Shown: one piece after another, positions 17,749-27,903 of the stretch
Layout: each line of letters begins with the position of its first letter
Position numbering within the stretch: the stretch's first letter is position 1
Program-made: the position numbers and the translations under genes
Notes under the pieces: generated by a model
What the model saw: only the letters and a program-made list of their open reading frames with translations
Told to the model about the DNA's origin: nothing
Database searches by the model: none
From: Candidatus Rokuibacteriota bacterium
Lineage (GTDB): Bacteria > Methylomirabilota > Methylomirabilia > Rokubacteriales > CSP1-6
DNA: 49,143 bases
Direction of reading: 5' to 3'
Assembly: GCA_003220685.1 (NCBI GenBank)
Contig: QHTE01000027.1
Coordinates: 1-49,143, forward strand

Positions 17749-19233
17749 TCAGGTTTGCGAGAGCTTGTCCTCCAGGAGCCGGTTGACGAGCGCGGGGTTG
17801 GCCTTGCCCCGGGTCTCCTTCATGACCTGTCCGATCAGGGCCCCCTTTGCCTCCTTCTTGCCCCGACGGTAGTCCTCGATTGCCTTGGGGTTGGCGGCCA
17901 TCACCGAATCGATCACCCGCCCCAGCGCGCCCTCGTCGGCCACCTGCGTGAGGCCCTCGCGCTCGACGATCGTCCGCGCGTCCTGGCCCGTGTCGAACAT
18001 CTTCTGGAACACGTCCTTGGCGATCTTGCCGCTGATGGTCGAGTTCTCGATCAGCTGCAGGAGGCCGACCAGGTGACGCGGCGGAATCGGCGAGCTCTTA
18101 ATCGCCCGCTCGTCGTCGCCGGGCAGGACGCGCAGGAGCTCCGACATGATCCAGTTCGAGAGCACCTTGGGACGGTCCGTGCCGGCTCCGGATGCCTGAG
18201 ACGACTCGCGCAGCGCCGCCTCGTAGTAGTCGACGAGCGCCCGCGACTGGGTGAGCACCTCGGCGTCGTAGGGCGGCAGACCGTACTGGGCGACCGCCCG
18301 CCGCCGCCAGGCGCGCGGCAGCTCCGGAAGCTCGGCCCGGATCTCCTCGACCCAGCGCCGGTCGATCTGGAGCGGCACCAGGTCGGGCTCGGGAAAATAG
18401 CGATAGTCGTGCGCGAACTCCTTGGTGCGCATCGAGCGCGTGTATCCGCGGTCGGCCTCCCAGAGACGCGTCTCCTGCACGATGCGCTCGCCCGCGTCGA
18501 GCGCCTGCGCCTGGCGCCGCACCTCGAACTCGAGCGCGCGCTGCACGTTGCGGAACGAGTTCAGGTTCTTGATCTCGACCTTCGTCCCGAGCGGGGCGCT
18601 CCCGCGGGGCCGGATCGAGACGTTCGCGTCGCACCGGAGCGAGCCCTCCTCCATGTTGCCGTCGCACACGCCCAGGAAGATCAGGACAGATCGGAAGGCT
18701 CGCAGGTAGGAGGCCGCCTCTGCGGGTGAAGAGAGATCGGGCCGCGACACGGTCTCCATGAGCGCGACGCCGGAGCGGTTGAAATCGACCAGGCTCGCCT
18801 GAGCGGTCTCGAGCGTGCCCTCGTGGAGGAGCTTGCCGACGTCCTCCTCGAGGTGCAGACGCTGGATCCCGATCGAGCGCGCGCCGCCCTCGACGTCGAT
18901 CTCGAGGAAGCCGTCTTCGGCCAGCGGCTCCTCGTACTGGCTGATCTGGTAGTTCTTCGGCATGTCCGGGTAGTAGTAGTGCTTGCGCGCGAAGCGGCAC
19001 GCCTCGTTGACGCGGCAGCTGAACGCCAGGGCCGTGCGGATCCCGAACTCGACGGCTCGGCGGTTCACGACCGGCAGCACGCCCGGCATGCCGAGACAGA
19101 CCGGGCAGGTCTGGGTGTTGGGCGGCGCGCCGAACGTCGTCGGGCAGCCGCAGAACATCTTCGACCGCGTCGAGAGCTGGGCGTGCACCTCCAGGCCGAT
19201 GACCGTCTCGTACCGGGACGCCGCGGCGCTCAC
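17749..19233 (-). CDS. gatB: Asp-tRNA(Asn)/Glu-tRNA(Gln) amidotransferase subunit B
   Basis: A 494-residue kinase-like, tRNA-binding subunit of GatCAB. GatCAB converts mischarged Glu-tRNA(Gln) and/or Asp-tRNA(Asn) to the correct amide forms. [13 protein letters not shown] and MFCGCP at the N-terminus, and the zinc-site cysteines around CPVCLGMPG, are hallmarks. The C-terminal YqeY/tail domain ends in [14 protein letters not shown], as usual. GTG 19233 overlaps the gatA stop (GTGA); a longer in-frame reading to 19368 would run inside gatA and is rejected. Confidence 0.96.
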   Translation of the reverse strand: MSAAASRYETVIGLEVHAQLSTRSKMFCGCPTTFGAPPNTQTCPVCLGMPGVLPVVNRRAVEFGIRTALAFSCRVNEACRFARKHYYYPDMPKNYQISQYEEPLAEDGFLEIDVEGGARSIGIQRLHLEEDVGKLLHEGTLETAQASLVDFNRSGVALMETVSRPDLSSPAEAASYLRAFRSVLIFLGVCDGNMEEGSLRCDANVSIRPRGSAPLGTKVEIKNLNSFRNVQRALEFEVRRQAQALDAGERIVQETRLWEADRGYTRSMRTKEFAHDYRYFPEPDLVPLQIDRRWVEEIRAELPELPRAWRRRAVAQYGLPPYDAEVLTQSRALVDYYEAALRESSQASGAGTDRPKVLSNWIMSELLRVLPGDDERAIKSSPIPPRHLVGLLQLIENSTISGKIAKDVFQKMFDTGQDARTIVEREGLTQVADEGALGRVIDSVMAANPKAIEDYRRGKKEAKGALIGQVMKETRGKANPALVNRLLEDKLSQT

Positions 19234-20678
19234 GCTAGCTCCGGACGACGCGATCGCCACGTAGTCGCCTGCTCGTAGGCGTAGGCCGCGCGCAGCACGC
19301 GCGCCTCGTCGAGCGGGCGGCCGAGCACTTGCAGGCCGATGGGCAGACCGGCCGCGCTGAAGCCACACGGCACCGACACGCCGGGAATGCCCGCGAGGTT
19401 GCCCGGGATCGTGAACACGTCGTTGAGGTACATCGACAGCGGGTCTTCCTTCTCGCCGTGCTTGAACGCGACGTTCGGTGTCGTCGGCGCCACGATCAGG
19501 TCGACTCGTGCGAACGCGGCGGCGAACTCGCGGCGCACGAGCGTCCGGACGGACTGCGCCTTGCCGTAGTAGGCGTCGTAGTAGCCCGCCGACAGCGCGT
19601 AGGTGCCGAGCATGATCCGGCGCTTGACCTCGGCGCCGAAGCCCGCCGCCCGCGTGCGGCTCTGCATCTCGACCAGATCGCGGCCGGGGACGCGCAGCCC
19701 GAACTTGACCCCGTCGTAGCGCGCGAGGTTCGACGAGGCCTCCGCGGGAAGGATCACATAGTACGCCGCCAGCGAATGCCGCGTGGTCGGCAGGGAGACG
19801 CGCTCGATGCGGGCGCCGAGCCCCTGCAGCACCTCGATCGCCTGCCGCACCGCCCGCTCGACGTCCGGGTCCATCCCGTCGATGAAGTACTCATCCGGGA
19901 GCCCGAGCGTGAGCCCGGCGACGCCCTTGGTGAGCTCCGCCGCGTAGTCGGGCACGGGCGCCTGGATCGACGTGGCGTCGCGCCGGTCGTGGCCGGCCAC
20001 CACGCCGAGCAGGAGCGCGGTGTCCGCGACATCCTGGGCGAAGGGGCCGATCTGGTCGAGCGAGGAGGCCAGCGCGATCAGCCCGTAGCGCGACACGCGG
20101 CCGTAGGTCGGCTTCAGGCCGACGACGCCGCAGAACGCGGCGGGCTGGCGGATCGAGCCGCCGGTGTCGCTTCCGTACGCACCCGCCGCGAGCCCGCCGG
20201 CCACCGCCGCGGCCGAGCCTCCGGACGATCCGCCGGGCACGCGCGCCAGATCCCACGGGTTGCGCGTCGGGTGGAACGCGGAGTGCTCGGTGGACGAGCC
20301 CATCGCGAACTCGTCCAGGTTGGTCTTGCCGAGGACCACCGCGCCGGCCGCCCGGAGCCGCTCGACGATCGTCGCGTCGTAGGGGGGCACGAAGCGCTCG
20401 AGCATCCTCGACCCGGCCGTCGTCCTCACACCGGCCGTGCACAGTACGTCCTTCAGCGCGATCGGCGCCCCGTCCAGCGGCCCGCGCGGCGAGCCGGCGC
20501 GCCACCGAAGCTCGGACTCGCGCGCGGCCGCCAGCGCCTGCTCGCGCACGACCGTGAGGTACGCGCCGACCTTGCCGTCGAAGGCGCCGATCCGCGCGAG
20601 ATAGTCCTCCGCGACCGCGACCGGCGTGAGGTCGCCGCGCCGATAGGCGGCGCTCAGCTCGTGGATGGGCCGGTGCAT
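19230..20678 (-). CDS. gatA: Asp-tRNA(Asn)/Glu-tRNA(Gln) amidotransferase subunit A
   Basis: A 482-residue amidase-signature enzyme that releases ammonia from glutamine for GatB. The Ser-cisSer-Lys triad is visible in [18 protein letters not shown] and [12 protein letters not shown]. The start ATG at 20678 overlaps the gatC stop (ATGA). The gatC-gatA-gatB order with 1-4 base overlaps suggests one translationally coupled operon. Confidence 0.97.
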   Translation of the reverse strand: MHRPIHELSAAYRRGDLTPVAVAEDYLARIGAFDGKVGAYLTVVREQALAAARESELRWRAGSPRGPLDGAPIALKDVLCTAGVRTTAGSRMLERFVPPYDATIVERLRAAGAVVLGKTNLDEFAMGSSTEHSAFHPTRNPWDLARVPGGSSGGSAAAVAGGLAAGAYGSDTGGSIRQPAAFCGVVGLKPTYGRVSRYGLIALASSLDQIGPFAQDVADTALLLGVVAGHDRRDATSIQAPVPDYAAELTKGVAGLTLGLPDEYFIDGMDPDVERAVRQAIEVLQGLGARIERVSLPTTRHSLAAYYVILPAEASSNLARYDGVKFGLRVPGRDLVEMQSRTRAAGFGAEVKRRIMLGTYALSAGYYDAYYGKAQSVRTLVRREFAAAFARVDLIVAPTTPNVAFKHGEKEDPLSMYLNDVFTIPGNLAGIPGVSVPCGFSAAGLPIGLQVLGRPLDEARVLRAAYAYEQATTWRSRRPELA

Positions 20679-20965
20679 CACTCCTCGATGATCCGCGGCA
20701 CGCGGAACAGCCCGTCGCTCGGGTCGGGCGCGTTGGCGAGCGCGACGTCCCGGGGCAGGCACGGCGCGGGCTCGTCCTCCCGCATCACGTTGACGACGTC
20801 CACCGCGTGGGAAGTCGGCTCGACGCCCTCGGTCGGCACGGCGCGCAAGGTGTCCAGGTGGGCGAGGATCGAGTTGAGCTGCTCGCGCATCCGCTCGAGC
20901 TCCGGCTCGGTCAGGGCCAGGCGCGTCAGGCGCGCCACGTGCTCGACGTCCTTCCTGTCGATCAT
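20678..20965 (-). CDS. gatC: Asp-tRNA(Asn)/Glu-tRNA(Gln) amidotransferase subunit C
   Basis: A 95-residue subunit that wraps around GatA and GatB and stabilises the complex. [16 protein letters not shown] at the N-terminus and the C-terminal R-x-D pattern ([10 protein letters not shown]) are characteristic. It starts four bases after the helicase gene, so the operon probably includes the helicase. Confidence 0.95.
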   Translation of the reverse strand: MIDRKDVEHVARLTRLALTEPELERMREQLNSILAHLDTLRAVPTEGVEPTSHAVDVVNVMREDEPAPCLPRDVALANAPDPSDGLFRVPRIIEE

Positions 20966-20969
20966 CGCC

Positions 20970-23132
20970 TCAGAGCTCCTCGAGATGGGCGTACTGGACC
21001 GAGAGCCGCTTGCGGCCGACGCTCGCGAAGCCGACCGTCACGACGTAGTCGGAGCCGTCGCGCTCGATGCCGACCACCAGCCCTTCGCCGAAGCGCGCGT
21101 GGCGCACGCGGGAGCCGACGCGGAACGGCAGGTCCTCGCCGACCGTGTCGGCGGCCGCGGCGTACGCCGCCGCGTCCTCGGCGTAGCCGGGCGGCGGCTC
21201 GCGCCGGGCGTTCAGCGAGACCAGCTGATGCTCCGGCATCTCGCGCAGGAACCGCGAGGGCTCGCCGACGCCGTAGCCGTGGATGCGGCGATGGAGCGCG
21301 TACGACAGATAGAGGCGCTCGCGGGCGCGCGTCAGGCCCACGTAGCAGAGGCGGCGCTCCTCCTCGATCTCGTCCTCGTCGTTCATTGACCGGGCGTGCG
21401 GAAACACGCCCTCCTCCATCCCGGTCAGGAACACGGCCGGGAACTCGAGCCCCTTGGCGGAGTGAAGGGTCATCAGGGTGACGCGCGCCCCCTCGTCCTT
21501 CAGCTCGTCGATGTCGGCCATCAGCGCGATACCGTCGAGGAACCCCTCGAGGGTCGGGCTCGGGTCCGCGTGCATGTAGTCCTCGGCCGCGGCGATCAGC
21601 TCCTCGAGGTTCTCCAGGCGCCCCTCCGCTTCGGGCGAGCGCTCCACGCGGAGCGCGTCCCGATAGCCCGTGGCGTCGAGCAGATGATCGATGAACGCGG
21701 GCGGCGGCACCTGGCCGCGCCGGTCGGACAGCCCGCGGATGAGCGCCGCGAAGTCCACGAGCCCGCGCCGCGCCTTGCCGGTGATCGCGGCCGGCGGCTC
21801 GGCGGCGACGGCGAGCAGGGGGCGGCCGGCGCGCGCCTCGTCCAGGCGGGCGAGCGTCGCCGGCCCGATCCCCCGTACGGGGGTCTGCGTGGCGCGCCGG
21901 AACGCGACGTCGTCGGCCGGGTTGACCGCCAGGCGCACGTACGCGAGCGCGTCCTTGATCTCCTTACGCTCGTAGAAACGGACGCCGCCGACGATCCCGT
22001 ACGGGATGCGCGCGCGGCGCAGCGCGTCCTCGAGCACGCGCGACTGCGCGTTGGTACGGTAGAAGACGGCCACGCCGTTCCACGGCACGCCCGCGCCGCG
22101 CAGCCCGAGGATCGTCTGGGCGACGAAGTTCGCCTCCTCGTGCTCGTCCCAGGCGCGGTAGACCTTCGGCGGATCGCCCTCGGCGTTCTCGGTCCAGAGC
22201 GTCTTGTCCTTGCGCTGCCGGTTGTGATCGATGACCGCAGAGGCCAGCGCCAGGATGCGCCGGGTCGAGCGATAGTTCTGCTCGAGCTTCACCACGCGCG
22301 TGCCCGGATAGTCCTTTTCGAATTCGAGGATGTTGGCGATGTCGGCGCCACGCCATTTATAAATGCTTTGGTCGGGATCTCCGACGGCACAGATGTTGCG
22401 ATGCTCGCCAGTCAGCAGCCGAATGATCCGATACTGCGCGCGGTTCGTGTCCTGGTACTCGTCGACGAGGACGTGGCGCCAGAGCCCGCGATACCACGCG
22501 ACCGCCTCGGGCACGTCCTGGAAGAGCTGCACGGTCTTGAGCAGCAGGTCGTCGAAGTCGACGGCGCCCGCCGCGCGCAGGCGTTCTTCGTACAGACCGT
22601 AGACGCTCGTGACCTTCGCTTCCCACGGCCCGCGCGCCGAGTGCCGGGCCGAGTCGACGCCCATCATGTGGTTCTTCCAGTAGCTGATGCGCTGGGTGAC
22701 GGTGCCTGGTGTCGTGGCGCGGTCGCCTAACTCGACCTCCTTCATGCACTCCTTGACCAGGCTCTCGCGGTCGTCCTCGTCGTAGATCACGAAGTGGGGC
22801 GGAAGCCCGATGTACTTGCCGTGCTGGCGCAGGATCCGGACGCACGCCGAGTGGAACGTCGCAATGAGCGGCGCCTTCCGCCCGACCGGCAGCAGGAGCG
22901 CCTCGACCCGGCGGGCCATCTCCCCCGCAGCCTTGTTGGTGAACGTGACGGCCAGCAGGTTGCGCGGCGAGACGTCCTGCGCGCCGGTGAGCCAGGCGAT
23001 CCGGTAGGCGATGACCCGCGTCTTGCCGCTGCCGGCGCCGGCGAGGACGAGGAGCGGGCCGTCGCCGGCGGTGACGGCCTCGCGCTGCGGCGGATTCAGA
23101 TCGTCGAGGAGGCGCTCCAGCTCGGCAGGCAC
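20970..23132 (-). CDS. pcrA: UvrD/PcrA-type superfamily 1 DNA helicase
   Basis: A 720-residue 3'-5' helicase for repair and removal of proteins from DNA. Motifs in order: Q motif LNPPQREAV, Walker A AGAGSGKT, motif II VDEYQDTN, motif III GDPDQSIYKWRGA, motif IV EQNYRS, and VTLMTLHSAKGLEF near the C-terminal half. The last 50 residues (from VGSRVRHARFGEG) match the small C-terminal RNA-polymerase-interacting domain seen in PcrA/UvrD. The GTG start at 23132 has no Shine-Dalgarno but sits at the predicted transcription start. Confidence 0.95.
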   Translation of the reverse strand: MPAELERLLDDLNPPQREAVTAGDGPLLVLAGAGSGKTRVIAYRIAWLTGAQDVSPRNLLAVTFTNKAAGEMARRVEALLLPVGRKAPLIATFHSACVRILRQHGKYIGLPPHFVIYDEDDRESLVKECMKEVELGDRATTPGTVTQRISYWKNHMMGVDSARHSARGPWEAKVTSVYGLYEERLRAAGAVDFDDLLLKTVQLFQDVPEAVAWYRGLWRHVLVDEYQDTNRAQYRIIRLLTGEHRNICAVGDPDQSIYKWRGADIANILEFEKDYPGTRVVKLEQNYRSTRRILALASAVIDHNRQRKDKTLWTENAEGDPPKVYRAWDEHEEANFVAQTILGLRGAGVPWNGVAVFYRTNAQSRVLEDALRRARIPYGIVGGVRFYERKEIKDALAYVRLAVNPADDVAFRRATQTPVRGIGPATLARLDEARAGRPLLAVAAEPPAAITGKARRGLVDFAALIRGLSDRRGQVPPPAFIDHLLDATGYRDALRVERSPEAEGRLENLEELIAAAEDYMHADPSPTLEGFLDGIALMADIDELKDEGARVTLMTLHSAKGLEFPAVFLTGMEEGVFPHARSMNDEDEIEEERRLCYVGLTRARERLYLSYALHRRIHGYGVGEPSRFLREMPEHQLVSLNARREPPPGYAEDAAAYAAAADTVGEDLPFRVGSRVRHARFGEGLVVGIERDGSDYVVTVGFASVGRKRLSVQYAHLEEL

Positions 23133-23138
23133 CGGTCG

Positions 23139-23167
23139 ATTGTACCGAGCGATCGGCGCCTCGCCAA
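23139..23167 (-). promoter_or_regulatory. Promoter of pcrA, predicted leaderless
   Basis: TTGGCG (23162-23167), a 17-base spacer and TACAAT (23139-23144) on the minus strand. The predicted transcription start, about seven bases past the -10 box, coincides with the GTG start codon of pcrA. It lies in the 82-base gap between pcrA and glmS. Confidence 0.6.
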
Positions 23168-23214
23168 TACGGAGCCGGGTGGCGGAATGGATCGCTGCCC
23201 GGCCGGAGCCCGGC

Positions 23215-25053
<1,839 letters not shown>

Positions 25054-25061
25054 GGCTGACC

Positions 25062-26435
25062 TCAGTGCTCCTCGCGCTTCCTGGCTTTGCGCGCCGCCCA
25101 GCCGTCCTTGACGACCTGCTGGGCGCGTCCGACCGCGAGGGCTCCCGGTGGGACGTCCTTGGTGATCGTGGAGCCGGCTCCGATATAGGCCCCCTCGCCA
25201 ACCGTGAGGGGGGCGACGAGGCTCGTGTTCGTGCCGATGAAGGCGCGATCGCCGATCTTGGTCTCGTGCTTGGCCACGCCGTCGTAGTTGCACGTGATCG
25301 TGCCCGCGCCGACGTTGACCCCCTCGCCCACGGTCGCGTCGCCGACGTAGGAGAGGTGCGGCACCTTCGACCCGCGGCCGATTGTCGACTTCTTGAGCTC
25401 GACGAAGTTGCCGACCTTCGCCCTGGGCCCTACGTGCGACAGCGGCCGCAGGTGACAGAACGGGCCGAGCGTGGCCGCCTCTTCGATCGCGGATTCTCTC
25501 ACGACGCAGTACGGGAGCAGGGTGACGCCTTCGCCGATGCGCGACGAGCTCACGTGACAGCCTGCCCCGATGACGCACTCGCCGCCGATCGTCGACTGCC
25601 CCTCGATCACCACGTGGGGATAGATCGTCGTGTCCGGACCGACGGTGACGGTGTCCTCGATGTACGTGTTGGCCGGATCGAGGATGGTGACGCCGCTCTC
25701 CATCAGGCGGTCGAGGGTCCGGCGGCGCTGGACCGCCGCCACCGCCGCCAGCTGCTTGCGGTCGTTCACGCCGGCCGCCTCGCCCGGATCCGGGGTCACG
25801 ACCGCCTCGACGCGCGCGCCGGCGCGGACCAGGATGCCGATGACGTCGGTCAGATAGTACTCACCCTGATCGTTGTCGGGGCGGACCCGATCGAGCGCGG
25901 GCCAGAGCCGCGAGGCGGCGAAGCAATAGACCGAGGTGTTGATCTCGGCGATCTTCCTCTCGGCGGCCGTCGCATCGCGCTCCTCGACGATGCGCTTCAC
26001 GCGCCCGGCCTTTCTGGCGATGCGCCCGTAGCCGTGAGGCTCGGCGGCCACGGCGGTCAGCACCGTGGCGGCGGCGCGGCTCTTTCGATGGTGGTCGACC
26101 AGCCGCTCGATCGTCTGCGTGGACAAGAGCGGCATGTCGCCCGGCAGGACGAGGATCGTGCCGTCACCGCATTCGAGGCGCGCCTGCTTGAGGGCGTGGC
26201 CGCTCCCGAGGCGCTCGCGCTGGACGACCGAGCGCACGTCGGATCCGGCCATCGCCACCACCTCGTCGGCGTTCGGGCCCACGACGAGGACAATCCGATC
26301 GGCAAGGGCTCGAGCGCTGCGGAGGGGATACGCGATCAGCGGGCGGCCGCACAGCGGGTGCAGCACCTTGGGCTGCCGCGAGCGCATGCGCTTGCCCTCG
26401 CCGGCAGCGAGAATGACAGCGGTCACCTGGTCCAT
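25062..26435 (-). CDS. glmU: Bifunctional UDP-GlcNAc pyrophosphorylase / GlcN-1-P acetyltransferase
   Basis: A 457-residue two-domain enzyme. The uridyltransferase domain (about 1-225) opens with LAAGEGKRMRSRQPKVLH. The left-handed beta-helix acetyltransferase (about 250-440) has the hexapeptide repeats (IGAGCHVSSSRIGEG) and GPRAKVGNFVELKKS. It acts two steps after GlmS, whose gene lies directly downstream, so the pair supplies UDP-GlcNAc for peptidoglycan and LPS. The ATG has no Shine-Dalgarno, but a TAGAAT -10 box ends 12 bases upstream. Confidence 0.96.
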   Translation of the reverse strand: MDQVTAVILAAGEGKRMRSRQPKVLHPLCGRPLIAYPLRSARALADRIVLVVGPNADEVVAMAGSDVRSVVQRERLGSGHALKQARLECGDGTILVLPGDMPLLSTQTIERLVDHHRKSRAAATVLTAVAAEPHGYGRIARKAGRVKRIVEERDATAAERKIAEINTSVYCFAASRLWPALDRVRPDNDQGEYYLTDVIGILVRAGARVEAVVTPDPGEAAGVNDRKQLAAVAAVQRRRTLDRLMESGVTILDPANTYIEDTVTVGPDTTIYPHVVIEGQSTIGGECVIGAGCHVSSSRIGEGVTLLPYCVVRESAIEEAATLGPFCHLRPLSHVGPRAKVGNFVELKKSTIGRGSKVPHLSYVGDATVGEGVNVGAGTITCNYDGVAKHETKIGDRAFIGTNTSLVAPLTVGEGAYIGAGSTITKDVPPGALAVGRAQQVVKDGWAARKARKREEH

Positions 26436-26447
26436 CGGGTATTGATC

Positions 26448-26475
26448 ATTCTACCTCGGACCACCCGAGTCACAA
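26448..26475 (-). promoter_or_regulatory. Promoter of glmU-glmS with a very short leader
   Basis: TTGTGA (26470-26475), a 16-base spacer and TAGAAT (26448-26453) on the minus strand. The predicted transcript would begin about six bases before the glmU ATG. It lies in the 76-base gap between the pseudouridine synthase gene and glmU. Confidence 0.55.
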
Positions 26476-26511
26476 TCACGGGTTTCCCCCAAAGGCGCGT
26501 ACGGGCCGCCC

Positions 26512-27387
26512 CTAGCTGCCCTCGCGGAGATGCGACAGAAGACGCTCGATTCGATGAGGCACGGGCGCGGTGCACTCGATCGCCTTCCGGAAAGCGGGAT
26601 GGACGAAGGCGAGCGTCATCGCGTGCAGCGCGTACCCGTCGAGCGGGACGGGCGAGCGCACGCGGGGCTCGCCGTAGACGTCGTCGCCCACGACCGGATG
26701 GCCCAGCGAGGCCAGGTGGACGCGGATCTGATGGGTCCGTCCGGTCTCCAGGCGAACCTCGAGCGCGGTGAAGTGGGCGAAGCGCTCGAGCACACGAAAG
26801 CGAGTGACCGCCCGCTTGCCGCGGCCGGTCGGCGCGTCGACGACCCCTTCGCTCGCGCGCACGCGCCCGTGCACGACCGCGAGATAGCGGCGCGTCACCG
26901 TGCGGGCGGCCAGCTGCGCCACCAGGTCGTCGTAGGCCGCCTGCGTCTTGGCCACCGCGAGAAGCCCGGAGGTGTCCTTGTCGAGCCGGTGCACGATGCC
27001 AGGGCGCCGCGGCCCGCCGACACCCGCGGTGGCCGGCGCGTGAGCGAGGATGGCTGCCGCCAGTGTCCCGGCGGAGCGGCCGGCACCGGGATGGACGACC
27101 ATACCGGCCGGCTTATCGACCACGAGCACGTGGTCGTCCTCGTAGACGACGGCGAGCGGAACCGATTCGGGGGCGAGCGTCTCCTCGGCGGCGGGCGGGA
27201 CCTCGATCTCGACGCGCTCGCCCCCGCGGAGCCGATGCGCGGCCTTCGTCGCGATGCCGTCGACGCGCACGAGCCCGCCACGGATCAGGGCCTGCAGGCG
27301 CGCGCGGGAGAGCTCGACCAGCCGAGCGCTGAGCCAGCGGTCGAGCCTGGCGCCGGCCGACGCGGGCTCGACCGTGAGCACCGTCAC
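26512..27387 (-). CDS. rluD: RluD-family 23S rRNA pseudouridine synthase
   Basis: A 291-residue enzyme. An N-terminal S4 RNA-binding domain (about 13-75) is followed by the RluA-type catalytic domain. The motif RPGIVHRLDKDTSG carries the catalytic Asp (in HRLDKDT), and ETGRTHQIRVHLA is the second family signature. By resemblance it modifies helix 69 of 23S rRNA, though RluA-family target specificity cannot be read from sequence alone. It starts three bases after lspA, a common pairing. Confidence 0.9.
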   Translation of the reverse strand: MTVLTVEPASAGARLDRWLSARLVELSRARLQALIRGGLVRVDGIATKAAHRLRGGERVEIEVPPAAEETLAPESVPLAVVYEDDHVLVVDKPAGMVVHPGAGRSAGTLAAAILAHAPATAGVGGPRRPGIVHRLDKDTSGLLAVAKTQAAYDDLVAQLAARTVTRRYLAVVHGRVRASEGVVDAPTGRGKRAVTRFRVLERFAHFTALEVRLETGRTHQIRVHLASLGHPVVGDDVYGEPRVRSPVPLDGYALHAMTLAFVHPAFRKAIECTAPVPHRIERLLSHLREGS

Positions 27388-27390
27388 GGC

Positions 27391-27903
27391 TCAGGTGCCG
27401 GCGGAGGGCGACCGCTCGAGCATCACGACGAGCGCCAGGGCCGCGACGCCCACCGTGATCGCCGAGTCGGCGACGTTGAAGGCCGGCCAGTGCCAGTCGC
27501 GAACGTACAGGTCGACGAAGTCGACGACCGCGCCGAAGCGCGTGCGATCGATCAAGTTGCCGACCGCGCCGCCGAAGATGAGCCCGATGGCGGCCTGCTC
27601 GCGCCAGCCGCCGCTCGGGAGGATCCGCAGGGCCACGCGGAGCAGGACCACGAGCGCCACCAGCGAGAGGAGCCCGACGACCCAGCGCCAGCCCGCCGGG
27701 ATCCCGGCGAGGAGCCCGAACGCGAGCCCCGGATTCATGACCAGCGTCAGCGCGAGGAAGCCGTCGACGACGATCACCGGGACGCCCAGGACCAGGCGGT
27801 TGAGCGCGATCAGCTTGGTGATCTGATCGAGCACGACGACGACGGCCGCCGTCGCGAGGACGCCGGCCAGACGCGACCGGTCAACGCGGATCGGCGGACC
27901 CAC
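27391..27903 (-). CDS. lspA: Lipoprotein signal peptidase II
   Basis: A 170-residue inner-membrane aspartyl protease that cleaves prolipoprotein signals. Four hydrophobic helices are visible. The catalytic Asp residues are D119 (GNLIDR) and D146 (FNVADS). Its GTG start overlaps the last 23 bases of ileS, an ileS-lspA coupling common in bacteria. Its substrates would include the lipoprotein encoded at 38357-38863. Confidence 0.95.
   Translation of the reverse strand: MGPPIRVDRSRLAGVLATAAVVVVLDQITKLIALNRLVLGVPVIVVDGFLALTLVMNPGLAFGLLAGIPAGWRWVVGLLSLVALVVLLRVALRILPSGGWREQAAIGLIFGGAVGNLIDRTRFGAVVDFVDLYVRDWHWPAFNVADSAITVGVAALALVVMLERSPSAGT

Noticed and set aside
19329..21389. 686-codon plus-strand frame opposite gatA/gatC
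   Set aside because: Shadow of the GatCAB genes; no domain is visible.
25054..25061. A glmS ribozyme
   Set aside because: Only eight bases separate glmU and glmS.
25054..25578. N-terminal extension of glmS
   Set aside because: GlmS must begin Met-Cys; the extension lies inside glmU in another frame.
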